Source of the DNA: Bugulina stolonifera
Taxonomy: Eukaryota > Bryozoa > Gymnolaemata > Cheilostomatida > Bugulidae
Length of the DNA stretch: 64,000 bases
Assembly: GCA_935421135.1 (NCBI GenBank)
Contig: OW285197.1
Coordinates: 9,526,723-9,590,722 of the forward strand
Direction: 5' to 3'
Made by a program: the position numbers and the translations under genes. Shown here one piece after another: positions 9,901-21,700 of this stretch (position 1 is the stretch's first letter; every line of letters begins with the position of its first letter). The notes beneath the pieces are model-generated. The model was given only the letters and a program-made list of their open reading frames with translations. It was not told the origin of the DNA and did no database searches.

Positions 9901-12900
9901 CGACGACTACACTGATGACTGTTCACTATACTAACTGCATATCCTAGTATGAGAGTGTTTAATCTTATACACAGTGTACATGGATTGTATATCAGCATTA
10001 TAAACACATGTATTATATGCATTACAAGACACTGTAAAGGCCTATAACGGCTGAATCAATTTTGCTGTGGTTTTTCGGTGGTCACAAAAAACAAATTACC
10101 CCACAATGAGCCATAAGTTCAAATGTATTTACATGTAAATTCAGTAACATAAAATAATACTTCTTTTTCTACATCTGCGTGAATATAAAATTATTTGCAA
10201 AAATGTAATTAAAATTCAAATTTAAGAGTTATAGAACAATTTATCATAAATATCTGTTTCAATTCTACACTGATAATACAGGTACATGTACTATGTACAT
10301 GTATGATAGATTTGAAGTCATGCCTTGTGAGAAGAACGTTTCATTTCAAATTTTGCTAGTTGTGAACGTCAATTTGCAAACGGTAACAGTCATGCTGGCA
10401 AGTGAATGTTTGAACTAGCTTAGTGTTGGCAGACGTTAAATAAATAGCTAGTTGTAGAACTCAGTACCGTGACCTCTGAATATCTCGTGATAGCGGCGTA
10501 AGGCAAAATGTATATTACATGTATATATCTTACGTTGCGTTTTATGCAGAAAATCCAAGTTTTAGCTCTCTCATAGTAAGTCATGGCTGAAACTCCCCTG
10601 TACACATATCTCCAGCGCTCTCTGGCGGCTAAGAGACTTGTCCAGCCTAAAGTACTATTATTACATTCACCTGAAATCGAAGGCCATAAGTACGTAAGTA
10701 AGTATGTAAACTCACCAACGGACTACATTGTAACTCTGCAATAGTGCATACATTGTAGTGTTTTGGGGGGTTGTGTGTGTATGTCGTTCTGAGACGACCC
10801 TTTACCAAAATGAAAAACCTATGAGTGGTGCTAGGCTATTTCATAACATGAAAGATCAACTGGCAATTGCTTTCTATCTGCAGTTGGTGTGGTTCAATCC
10901 ACTCCCTTCCCAAAGTACATAGTACAATTTACATTATTTTTATCTATTCATCAATCTCAGAGACATTGTCTGTACCAAGCTGCCTGTAAACTACATAATT
11001 ATACATGTATAGCTATACTAACCTGTTGGAAACCAGAAATAGGTAACATCAGGATACACTATAAACTGGCACTAGACATGTTTTTAATTGTAAGCCTTAT
11101 ATTCCAAACCTATGTGTAGGTAATGAAAGTAATGTCTGATGTAATTGAAAAATGCGCATTATTGCTTTACTTTGTACCGCAAAATGCTCTTTGAATTTCA
11201 ATATACTGTAAATTCAGACAATATCTACATGTAATGAGAGAAATCACACAGTAACTTGGTATAATGCTGTGCAATGCAGCGAATCAATTGAGTAGCCTAA
11301 CTCAAGGCAAAGCAATACAAATGTTGAAATAGCACATTGGTTACTGATGCTAGGAAATTATTTCAGTGAAGTTGTAATCTGACTTTTGAATACCCAAGCT
11401 ATGCCAAAGCAATGTGTAAACATAATCAATGTGAAGCGTGAAGAGTAAATTGGGGTTTCCAGTTATTCGATACCTATTAAAGTCTTCACATATCCACTAG
11501 TCCGATTTATTTCTTTTAAACAAGAGAAGTTATCAACAAAGTAAATAGTTTCCCCATCCGTAGTCTGGTACATGTGATGAGCATACTTGAACCTTGTACT
11601 GGTGTTATATCCACTAACAGAGGCTGGAGAGGAACCAGATATCTGGTCAGTTGAATTCCCATAGAGAGCTAAATACAGATAACAATATTATCTACATTTG
11701 ATTTACATGCTATTATTAGTTACCTTATTTTGTTCCTCAAATCCCGTTAAACTGAGTAAAATGCACAATACTTGATGACTAAGTGTTCACTGTAAAAATT
11801 ATTTTTGAAAAATAATTTTTACAAAGTATCAACAAAGTAAATAGTTTCCCCATCCGTAGTCTGGTACATGTGATGAGCATACTTGAACCTTGTACTGGTG
11901 TTATATCCACTAACAGAGGCTGGAGAGGAACCAGATATCTGGTCAGTTGAATTCCCATAGAGAGCTAAATACAGATAACAATATTATCTACATTTGATTT
12001 ACATGCTATTATTAGTTACCTTATTTTGTTCCTCAAATCCCGTTAAACTGAGTAAAATGCACAATACTTGATGACTAAGTGTTCACTGTAAAAATTATTT
12101 TTGAAAAATATTCGTTATTGGTGATGCACGATATACTTACAAAGAAGTTGTCAATTGTTCTGGAATTATTCTAGAAAAATTGTTTGTGTACCTCTCTGAG
12201 AAGATATAAGACAGTGTTTCTATACAGATATTATAATTAGTATTAAATTATTTAGTCATATTGAGCATTACTTGCTATAAGTACTTTCAAAATCAATGAT
12301 GTAGAATATTAGAGCTCGTGATAAAATCACATAATATTATGCATCATTTTGGACTTATCGCATTGCAAATAATTATACATGCGCGAGTAGGATAGTAAGA
12401 TGTGTGAGGATGCACAGAGAGGTGCTATTTAGTGCTACTGCACTGATACATGTGCCTATATACATACGTATAACAAACAATGATATTCATCTACTTACTT
12501 GTAGGAACACTGGCTACGTCAACTATTGGTAGCGTATCAATGCTACCTAGTAGAGGACCCTCTTTAGCACACAGCGCTATCAAAATTGTTGATTCATTCA
12601 AAACATTTACCTGTTATTATATTTCAAGACATTAAAACCAAGCTGAAAGTTGGCGAAGTAAAGTAATATCAACAGTAAGATCATTTCCAATTAACTTTTT
12701 GAGACTTTATACAACAAAAATTAAAATACATGCAATGATATTACATAATACACTGTATGCTTCAACTTTGGTTTCGCACTGGTAAAAGTTTTATATTGGA
12801 AGTAACACCAGAATAACCCTGCTCTGCTAGTACGATTGATTAGAACACATTAAACTGTAACAATTTTAGCTTAGTGCAAGATGGAGATGCTGAACTTGAA

Positions 12901-13327
12901 TAATTATGATTTTAAATTGACCAAGTCCACTAACCCAAATACTAGATGCATTTAGTCATTTACCTGGGCACCTCCACTGCAGATCTGATGGGTTATTGAC
13001 CACTGGGTGTTGATTGTGCGATGTGTAATGTTAGTTATGGGTAGAAAGGAGACAACTCTACCTGCAGAGAAGAGAGTACAAAGTTGAATATTCTAACAAA
13101 GTGTTCCCTGTAACGTCATCAGCCAGCGCTACCATTATATCACTTCTGCTGCAGAGAGTGCAATAGTACAATGAATGTGTATTCAATATTAGTGTCGTTA
13201 CTTGTGAAACCTACCAATACAATGTGTGTTTTCATTTGTTTTTGCTGAGAGTGGTTGTAAACTTACCTAGGTGGCAAATGAGAAGAGATATCAATTTACA
13301 ATAAGCCAAGATAAAATTTTGTTCCAT
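3984..13327 (-). CDS. Secreted protein with unassigned ectodomain and Ser/Thr-rich repeat tail
   Basis: The coding exons are 13327-13267, 13061-12964, 12610-12499, 11668-11474, 10670-10534, 9657-9516, 7292-7205, 6714-6557, 5191-5054 and 4237-3984. All junctions agree in phase and give 460 residues. Residues 1-20 form a signal peptide. The next 310 residues contain few cysteines and several N-glycosylation sites; TIYFVDNFSCLKEI has a faint beta-propeller look, but I cannot assign it. Residues 331-376 resemble part of an Ig domain (two cysteines, then IVWLNK). The last exon encodes five imperfect 10-residue Thr/Ser repeats such as TTTASTLEKS, a mucin-like stalk. It ends at a TGA (3986-3984) without a clear membrane helix or GPI signal. 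The gene is followed by a tandem paralogue. The role is unknown; a secreted or surface glycoprotein is likely. Confidence 0.72.
4091..4240 (-). repeat. 30-bp tandem repeat coding the Thr/Ser-rich stalk
   Basis: Five 30-bp units start at 4091, 4121, 4151, 4181 and 4211. Because the unit is a multiple of three, copy number can change without frameshift. Read on the minus strand each unit encodes ten residues rich in Thr and Ser, suitable for O-glycosylation. The plus-strand reading (Cys-rich) is a shadow. Confidence 0.85.
4785..5011 (+). mobile_element. tRNA-headed SINE with target-site duplications
   Basis: The head has a tRNA-like A box (GGCCTAGTGG) and B box (AAGTTCGCTTCCC) about 45 bases apart. 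A tRNA-unrelated body follows and it ends in a short T run. The flanks gtatactgatactg (4771-4784) and gtatactgacactg (5012-5025) differ at one base and look like a 14-bp target duplication. It lies in the last intron of the 13327-3984 gene. Confidence 0.8.
6031..6330. mobile_element. hAT-type MITE, 300 bp
   Basis: The ends are inverted repeats, CAGGGGCGGCTATAGG at the left and CAGGGGCGGATATAGG at the right when reverse-complemented, with one mismatch. The flanks carry a perfect 8-bp target duplication, atacaggc, at 6023-6030 and 6331-6338. Eight-base duplications and CAGGGG termini are typical of hAT elements. There is no transposase inside. It lies in an intron. Confidence 0.85.
7424..7641 (+). 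mobile_element. Hairpin-ended non-autonomous element, copy 1
   Basis: It starts ATCGGGGGTTTGGAGCC and contains GAGCCAAAAGGTGACAAGTG near the start. It ends in an imperfect hairpin built from the same word (7594-7641). The same arrangement, inverted, occurs at 8995-9272. The family is not one I recognise. A 5' motif repeated as a 3'-terminal stem recalls Helentron-associated elements, but foldback or other classes are possible. Confidence 0.55.
8435..8713 (-). other. Intronic open frame with one strong membrane helix
   Basis: This frame contains TLFYGVAVVVCGFMVALFLS, a convincing membrane helix. A tail of about 36 residues follows, ending in a Ser run and a TAA stop at 8437-8435. It sits in the intron between exons 9657-9516 and 7292-7205 of the secreted-protein gene. 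A phase-compatible but weak acceptor (CTGAGAAAAG|AT) could make it an alternative last exon giving a membrane-bound form. It has no ATG of its own. This may be chance. Confidence 0.22.
8995..9272 (-). mobile_element. Hairpin-ended non-autonomous element, copy 2
   Basis: Read on the minus strand it starts ATATCGGGGGTTTGGAGCC at 9272. It ends at a long hairpin (9045-8995), whose 21-bp arms include GAGCCAAAAGGTGACA and flank a short GTGTGTGT-like loop. It shares termini and layout with the copy at 7424-7641, in opposite orientation, while the middles differ. Both lie in the same intron (7293-9515). Confidence 0.6.
11531..12110. repeat. Perfect 284-bp direct duplication including part of an exon
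   Basis: Bases 11531-11814 and 11827-12110 are identical as far as I can read, separated by 12 bp. The unit holds the acceptor and first 138 bp of exon 4 of the secreted-protein gene plus upstream intron. The copy at 11827-12110 therefore adds a truncated extra exon, without the true donor, upstream of the intact one. The inner junction lies in an AT-rich palindrome (AAAAATTATTTTTGAAAAAT). Confidence 0.93.
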
Positions 13328-13954
13328 ATTTTAATGCTTTAAACCATTATCTCATTTCAAGTTAATACTGATGTGGCTGTGCAAGTATATAGAATAACGA
13401 CATGTAGATAGTTAATTATTCTAGCAATGCCAACCTAGTAGTTTGCATTGTTGATTTCAACAATCATAATAATATTTTAAATAGTTTTATTTTGTCTTCA
13501 AGTAAGACGATAACATCTAAGTACATGATTGTATAAGTACTAAATATTTAGGAAATCATCACTGAATGAGAGTGACGCCTGAGGCCATGTATGTGTAATG
13601 CTGCATGTACACTGCACCGAATCTGTTCATTGATAATCTGTTTGTCGGGAGCAGATGAATCTGAAGTGATTCGGTGCCGTGTACATGCAGCTTAACAGGA
13701 TGACAACAAATTATTAATATTGAACGAGGCACAATAGGCATTCATGAGTATGCGAGACCAGCCATTACCGGAAAGGGCACGCTAAGGGGTCAGGAGCGGT
13801 TTGAATTTTATAAAACTGAATTGTTTAAATTTAGAAATTTTGTGGTTTTCAACAGAGAGAAAAAAAGTGAAATGCTATAATAATGTACTTGTCACTTGTC
13901 TGTATGATATTACGCATATAATTATGACATGATAACATGATGACTGTATGTAAC

Positions 13955-14095
13955 TACTTACATGTACATGTACACCTATGTGTACACCTACATATACACC
14001 ATGTGTACATGTAGGTGTACATGTACAATGTAGGTGTACATGAGCACCTACATGTACATGTACACCTACACCTACATGTACACATAGGTGTATGA
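13955..14095. repeat. Cluster of ACATGTAC / CACCTACATGTAC palindromic words
   Basis: The words tacatgtacatgtacacc and its inversions (aggtgtacatgta) alternate for about 140 bp, so the stretch can fold on itself. The same word recurs at 32745-32815 and in shorter runs throughout the window. Confidence 0.75.
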
Positions 14096-14779
14096 CGCAA
14101 AATTTCTAGGAAATAGCCATTGTGACAGAGGTTGCCTCTCCATGATTATTGTATAACAGATAGAGTAGATAACTCCTAGAATACTTGTTTCAGTATAGCA
14201 GTAAACAATGTAGCTATAGCATGAAAGCTAGCTTTTACACCATTTATGTATCTTAAAGCTTTTACATCCTTTATATATCTTCATTCATTCTCACACTTCC
14301 TCAGGTTGTTCAGCAAAAAGGACAAGAATTTACCATTGCATAGTTGTACATGTAGATTACTTACATACAATAATTCATTCATCTGACAGTAAGTAACCTG
14401 GTGACAATTGTGAGTATATTAACACATCTTATACTTTTAATTTTATGATACTTATAGCTGTACTTGTACATTTTTTGTTATTATATATTAAGTATTATCA
14501 GTATTATAGTATTATTGCTTCCTTGTTATGTTTCCACAATATTGTATAGTTCGCACATTCCTATATTATAATTATTATATTTCATTGATTTTCCTACACT
14601 ATGTTAACATGGTACAACTTTACATATAAACAACAATAATGATATGTTATCTTTCTTGTAAGACTCTAGCCTACTATATACTCGTAAATGTATGTATATA
14701 CTACAATAGCTTGTATAATATACGCTGTCCATGTAGAATGTTGCTATTATTATACTAGCATAATTTAGGGTTATATACC

Positions 14780-15172
14780 TAGTAGATAAGTGTCTGATTT
14801 AGTGCTTACTATGGAGTTGTATTCTCTCTCCCGTTCAGACTACGCCTTACCTCGTAACTGTGCAGCCCTATTATTAGTGCTGCCTACCAGTGAGGAGCTA
14901 CCACCCCCTCTCTAGCGGATGTCCGCAGTCGACAATTTTTTTGAATGTAACAGGAGTGGCAGAGACTGCGAATAGTGAACCCCTGCTGTATATACATGTA
15001 GGTAGTTCAAAAAACCTGCCGACTGCAAATATCTCCTAGAGAGGGCGTGGTAGCTCTTCACTGTTAGGCAGCACTATACTAATAGAGCTCCCTAGTGACG
15101 AGGTTGGGCATAGTCTGAGAGAGCGAGAGAATACAACTCCATAGTAAGCATCTAAATCAGATACTACGTATT
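14780..15172. mobile_element. MITE with about 165-bp imperfect inverted repeats
   Basis: The left arm (from about 14780) and the reverse complement of the right arm (to about 15172) share long blocks, including TGCTTACTATGGAGTTGTAT and GAGCTACCAC. The arms meet near 14945-15000, so the element is nearly all inverted repeat. No transposase is present and I could not define a target duplication. Confidence 0.65.
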
Positions 15173-15793
15173 ATCTATCAGAAAGTAGATAACTCCAAAC
15201 TATGTTACTACATTATACAGTGTATATTATTATACAAGCTAATTGCAGTAGCCTATATAGTAGGCTAGTTGTATTTTCGTGGTCGTGGGTGTCTTGCATC
15301 AAGGATATACCCAAAAAATTAACCAATCATCAATCAGCTAAAAAACAGTCCCAATATTCTAATCAAGTGACTTGTTGCCTTGTCCAGGCCGTAATAATAA
15401 TACCACACCAACATAATACTGCAGTACCTATTACTCCCACTGTGGCAGCCTGGCTTGGGGTCAATATTTCATATTGTAAAATGTAATTTCCAAATTAAAA
15501 CTATTTTATTTGTGCAGGGAATAAAACCATCAACACTGATTACTCTTGTAGTAAGCAATACATACATGTAAAATAAATTTAATTTATGTGGTAGACAATA
15601 TAATGTGTGAAGTCGCATGCAATGCATTGCTGTATGTAAATTTAATAAAAAGTATATGGCGGATAGCCCTTTAAATGCACTCTCACAACAAGAATAAAAA
15701 TAGTCATTAGTATTGAAAATAAACAGGATTCAGGACATTATATAATAATAAACTAGAATATTACCAAATTATTATAATGTATGGAGATGACAT

Positions 15794-18700
15794 CTAAACA
15801 ATTGACACGACTCCTAAACTGAGTGTTATAAACACTATATCTGTGAGCAGGGACGCTGCTGAACTGTCCTTTTCCTTAATATCGTCATCAGATTTGTAAT
15901 TAGGATCTGAGTCTACAAGAGGTAATAGCATGCACAGATGATGTATCATAATCTAGAGGAAGAGACGGAGCAAAGCTATTCTGTTACACTGAGTACAAGC
16001 TTCACCGGACATTAAACATTCGCGTGATAAAGTCAACTTGGTGAATCAAGGCACTTCAAATATTACAGTCACCATTGTAAAAATCTTGCAAAATTTGGCA
16101 ACATATTTAAATGTTGTTTATACATGTATAATCTCATAACACTGTTACCCTCATGCGTAGTAAATAAGGTGACATCCTTTGTCAAGCTGCAATCCATTAC
16201 TAATGGAATTTCCAATGTGTGCAAATTCTATGACCCTAGTAAAGTTGAATAATATAAAAGTGTCTAATATACTTACATGTAGGGTATGTATGTATGTATA
16301 ATACACTTACATGTACATGGAGGGTATGCATAATATACTTACATGTAGGGTATGTATGTATGTATAATATACTTACATGGGCAAATGTTACACTGATTAG
16401 GACACTCGTCTGGTACGTTAGAGTAGACAGAACACTTGCCATCATAGAATCCACCTGGTTCACAGTTTTTACTCACCACCACAGCACTGCAGTTCACTGA
16501 AGTATACCACACAGTACTCGATGTAATAATGATGTCAACGGTGGATAAACAAGTAGGCCTATGTGTTTATGTACTTCAACACAACCACCACCAGGGATCG
16601 GAAATAGAATTGTTCCCACTCTCACTCTGTTTTCACTTTTTTACATTAAATGAAAAGTCTCCAGTGTAAAACAATCGAACTTTAGTGCACGTGTGGTACA
16701 TCATGATGAAAAATAAAGTAAGTAATTCTAATTGACTTTATGTTTAAAACTATTGCTTCTAGAATTCTAGAAGCAATAGTTTTAAACATAAAGTCAATCA
16801 CAGATGAAATTTAGCTGTGGAGCCTTGTTGGTTCCACACGATACTTACACGCACAGTCTTGAGCAGGAAGCTGCCATTTTTTGTCACACGTACATTCACA
16901 TGTTTCAAGGTTTAGAGTACCGCCATTCTCACAGACCTTTCCTCCACAATCTACAGAATACACCAAGCACGACATGTGACCTATATACTAGATATGACCT
17001 ATACACAGCATGTGACCTATATAGACTAGATATTATGACCTATACACGACATGTGAACTATATAGCATGAAATTATGACCCACGAGTGTATATATGTACA
17101 GCATTTAAATTGCACATATAAATATATATAGTATGTGACCTACATACAACATAAGACCTATATGCTACGCATGATCAATATACAACATGTGACTTATATA
17201 TCACAACATAATTATGACCTATATACATTATGTGGCCGATATACACTGTACATCATGTGACCTAGATGCAACATTTGACCTATATACATTATGTGACCTA
17301 CATGTATATACATCATGTGGCCTATATACATTATGTGACCTATATACAACATGTGATCGATGTACAATACGTGGCCTGGATAAAAACTTTGACCCTTATA
17401 CAATATTTTGTGACCTATAATATACAACATTTGACCTATATACAATATGTGACCTATATACAACATTTGACCTATATGCAATATGTGACCTATATACAAC
17501 GTTTGACCTATGGTTTGATGCGTAGACCTACATAGTGGGTAATACAGTGGATTTAATGAATGAGACAAGAACTATCTCTACTTACCACAAAGACCGTCTG
17601 AGCATTTTCCGGTGCAGTCGGAACATTTACTTCCTGACTTGTATGGTTTCCACCAGTCAAAGTTTCCGCTAATCAACAGCAACAAAGAGAAATTATCAAT
17701 GATAGAAATGACACACAGTCAACTTTATTGTCAGTGGGATTCTCAAAAGAAACCTAAAGAACTGCTTAGTAGTCAAGAGAAGAAAATTCTCACTAGAAGC
17801 AGTGCATGCAGGTATAAGTGCAATTTAGACGCCATAAGTTGTATCATGTACATTGATTGTACATATACAGTATATGTATAGCATTTGCGGTGTTAGTGTA
17901 TACGTAAAGTAAGTACGAGTACATGAGCAGACTATAGCCTTGATTCTTCTGTTCAATTTCTAAGCTTAAGGCACCTTAACATACTCTACAACCCCATTCC
18001 TCAGGTATACCTAGAGCACAGGCCAAGTAAACCATACAACTAACTCAGTAGAGCATGTACTACACACAGAAATTAACAAAGGATAGTGAAGTATATATAA
18101 CATGCTTACGAAGGGCCATAGTTGCATACATAAAGGTGTTTGTAATTCCCTAACGTCGTACAATATGTGTATCCACAGCCGAGTTTAGCCGAATCTGCCC
18201 ACACCATCTACAACATAGTAAACAGGTCAGCTATATTGATGCAGAGATAACAAGAAATAAAATCAAATAGTCTTTTCTAATAGCTGTTAGACTTGAGCCA
18301 TAAATGAGTAGGCCTACCTCTGTTATTTACTGTAGTATAGACTTGCAGCAAATTGCCTAAATTCTGCAATGTCGATATTTCTAAACAGTAAAAAATAGCA
18401 ATTAGGGCCTGACCATAAACAAGTTCACATAAATGTAATACAATCCAGAAGCTACATGCCTTACTGCAAAAGCTTACATCAATATAAATAATGCGATATT
18501 TTTATTTCTGGTGACTTATATACCTGAGTGTAGTGTCCCACATCCTTGAATACATTGGCATCTTTGTTTCCATAAGTAAAATCTGATATCTCATCGTACC
18601 AACCCTGTATAGCACTGTCCCATGTAGAATAACCTGCAGCTAAATTTTGACCTACGGAAAACCTTCCTGGAATTCTTCTTTCTTTGTCATGTTCAAATTC

Positions 18701-21700
18701 GCAGTTGTCTGCCCATCTCTGGGCTATCTTAGCAATCTCGTCATCCCATGCCTACATATTTTAAAATATTCAGAAAAATTTAGATTATTCTAAACGACAT
18801 AATGCTGAATTGAATGACATTGGTAGCAGGGACTTAGTACGTTGGTATTACCTTCAGGGAACACAACTCCAACCAAGGCCAAGGATGAAAAAGGTAATTA
18901 TTATAGACACTGTTACACAATACACTGTGGAATGCTAACAAGCTTGATTAGTATGCTAGCGAATATAAACATATTAGTTCATTACTGTAGTGATATTTTG
19001 AATGCTATAAGCCTGTAACTATTATCTCCTTAAGTCAATAAAAAGACAGTGAGCCAAGTGGCTGATGAAGGCTGTCCCCAAACACTAGATGGTGGTTTAT
19101 ACATGTATATCTATGTAGTATAAAGTTACTAACCATCTTCTGCATGTTCGTAGCTGTCTGTAGAGCTCTTAGTTCATTGTGTTTGTCAAGTATCAGTTTC
19201 TTATCCTCTGAAGAAACACCTACGGATAATTACAGCATATGCACATGTAGGCCTACACTGTATAATATATTATGTACATGTATATTTACATGTATGTATG
19301 TATTTTACATGCACAGTGTACATAAATCAGGCTATATCAAATTCTGCACTGTTGAAAGGGAAATAACTATGCAAGCACTTCCTATGAACAGTATCGACTA
19401 CTTTAAATAAAATCGTAAAGCATTGTGGAAAAATAGAAGAGAAGAGGCTTTTAGCAATCTAGTAATAAGATCCGCCTGGCCTACAGCGTATATCATCCAG
19501 TTGCAATAATAATCATATTTGCTTGCTCATCACAATACTACTTTTCCAAAACTTCTTTTACTAAAAGGAAGTTATCTTCTTTTTATCTTATAGCTTGCTT
19601 AAAAGCTTAGTCTATATCAGGAGCATTTTGTACTATGTCAACAAGAATGTAGTACTACATTGTATACACAACTAGTCTAATGAGGCTTTCACTTGGCTAT
19701 GCCTTGACTTAGGATAACTTGCAAGCAGCTACTACACCAGGTGGAGGGAGATATGACAACTCCAAAGTAAAAACAAAAGTTTTGCAGAAGTAGACAGTAT
19801 TGAATGCACTGCTGAGTTATATTAAAAATACAAATTTATTGTATTGTTTGACTGTCTGCCTGTTGTCAAAACATTTAGGTAGCTGGTAGGTGTAACCTAC
19901 TTAAACAAATATACTTGATAAGAGTGCTATAGTAACTACAAAACGTGCATAATAGTATGCAATCTGCTAACCACTTAGATATCTATTTAACGCAATTCAA
20001 ATGAAAATGATGAGTACTTTGCATGCAGCTAATTTAGCATTCTATGAACTATGTGCATGCACATAGCAGAGGTTGGCTACCAACAGTGGTTTACTTTACA
20101 TATCTATAACCAGGCTAGACTAAGATCTAAGAAATAACATTTGTGCATATTAGAATAATATACATTGTACATAATTACCTGAGGTCTTTGCCCCATCAGC
20201 TTTTGGAACACAGGCTGTGTGTTCTTTAGAATATCTATAGAATTTCTCGGCTATACAATCAGATGCATCTAAAGTTTGAGAAATCTGCAAGGAAAATAAA
20301 TAAAATTATAGCATTTCTTGTCATATTTTTATACCAGCATCGTACAGTATATACATGTACATGTACATTCCTTGCTAGTTAATCATTGTTACTATCTGTT
20401 CAACTCCAGGAGCCCCTCAGGAATAACACTGTTATCTTTCCTAGAAATACTGGTCACTGCATGTAGCTGTGTGAAGCTGTCTTTGAAGTAAATCATTATT
20501 TATAACACCTCAAGTTCTTGTGTTTATATCCATATCTGCAGTAGCAGTGTGTACTGTACATGTATAATCTATTATTACATGTTATATTCATGTCTATATT
20601 TTGGAATTGTCTCCTCAGTGTAGTACAATTGTATGTGCACTGCACTAAGTATCTATTTTGATATTGTATAGTACACCAATTTTATGTAGAGGAAATGAAG
20701 GTAGCTGGTTTCCACTACTTCACTACCTCGAGGGAAGAGAATATGGGCTATCTACAATGATAATATTATACTATCATTATATTGTCATTGCTATCTACCA
20801 TTCTGTTGCAATAACTGATTATTTTCCAACAAATCCAATAGCCTGTGATGCACCATGTCAACATAGCCTCAGTTGAACTTTTACTGAATATTTGAATTAA
20901 TAGTTCAGTACACATGTAAATAATTGGTTTGTGCTTCAAGTGAATAACCAGTAGGCCTACTCAATATAACCTGGGTTCTCGATTCCTCAAATGTGTGTCA
21001 AGATGTTTGACAGTTAATAACCAACTTAAACCCACCCACCCAGCCTGTTGGAGGGCTTCAATACCAGGCTATATAATTACATGTATATCAAATCACACAC
21101 TTGATGCATCAATAACCTACAGGATGATTATTATTATCAGTGACTGACAGATCTATTTCCACACAGTGATGTGGTGCAATCACCAGATAGCTTTGCATAC
21201 AGGAAGACACACAGTATTTAGTTGGCATATTTACAAATGTCTGTGAATGCAACTGTATTATATTAAAGCTTGTTAGTTAGGTCTGGTATGTATACATGTA
21301 TTTATTATTAAAGCACATGTGGCGCTCGACTGTTGATCATAAAGAGAAGTTGCCCTCTCATACCCTTACTGCACAGTTTCATTGACTACTAGGGGCAAAC
21401 TATGTGTTACCCCCATAGGATTGCTGCGGCACCCATGCAATATTTTAGGGTTAGCCACCCCAACATCTATACTACTGCTGTCAGTTTCCTCTACACCTGA
21501 GCTCATGCAATGCTCTGTTATTTATCAGCCTACATTATAATATACAGGAGCCTACTGATAGATCTGTAGCAACATTTTATTTATAGCGCAGGCTGTCTTG
21601 CAGAATGCACTATAATCATTGTAAATCGGCTCTGTCAACATGGAGATGAATCAATCAAGAACTGGAAGTATGAGTAGTAGGCTTATGATTATAGCCCTGG

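Larger units (their letters stand above)
13328..15793. other. Intergenic region between CAP gene and secreted-protein gene
   Basis: This 2.5-kb spacer separates two minus-strand genes. It holds a cluster of ACATGTAC-type palindromes (about 13955-14095) and a MITE with long inverted repeats (14780-15172). No coding exon is supported here. Confidence 0.6.

Noticed and set aside
17212..17568. 118-residue minus-strand frame and overlapping plus-strand frames
   Set aside because: They are readings of the degenerate tandem repeat (repeated YIGH or TYIQ words) and overlap a real intron.
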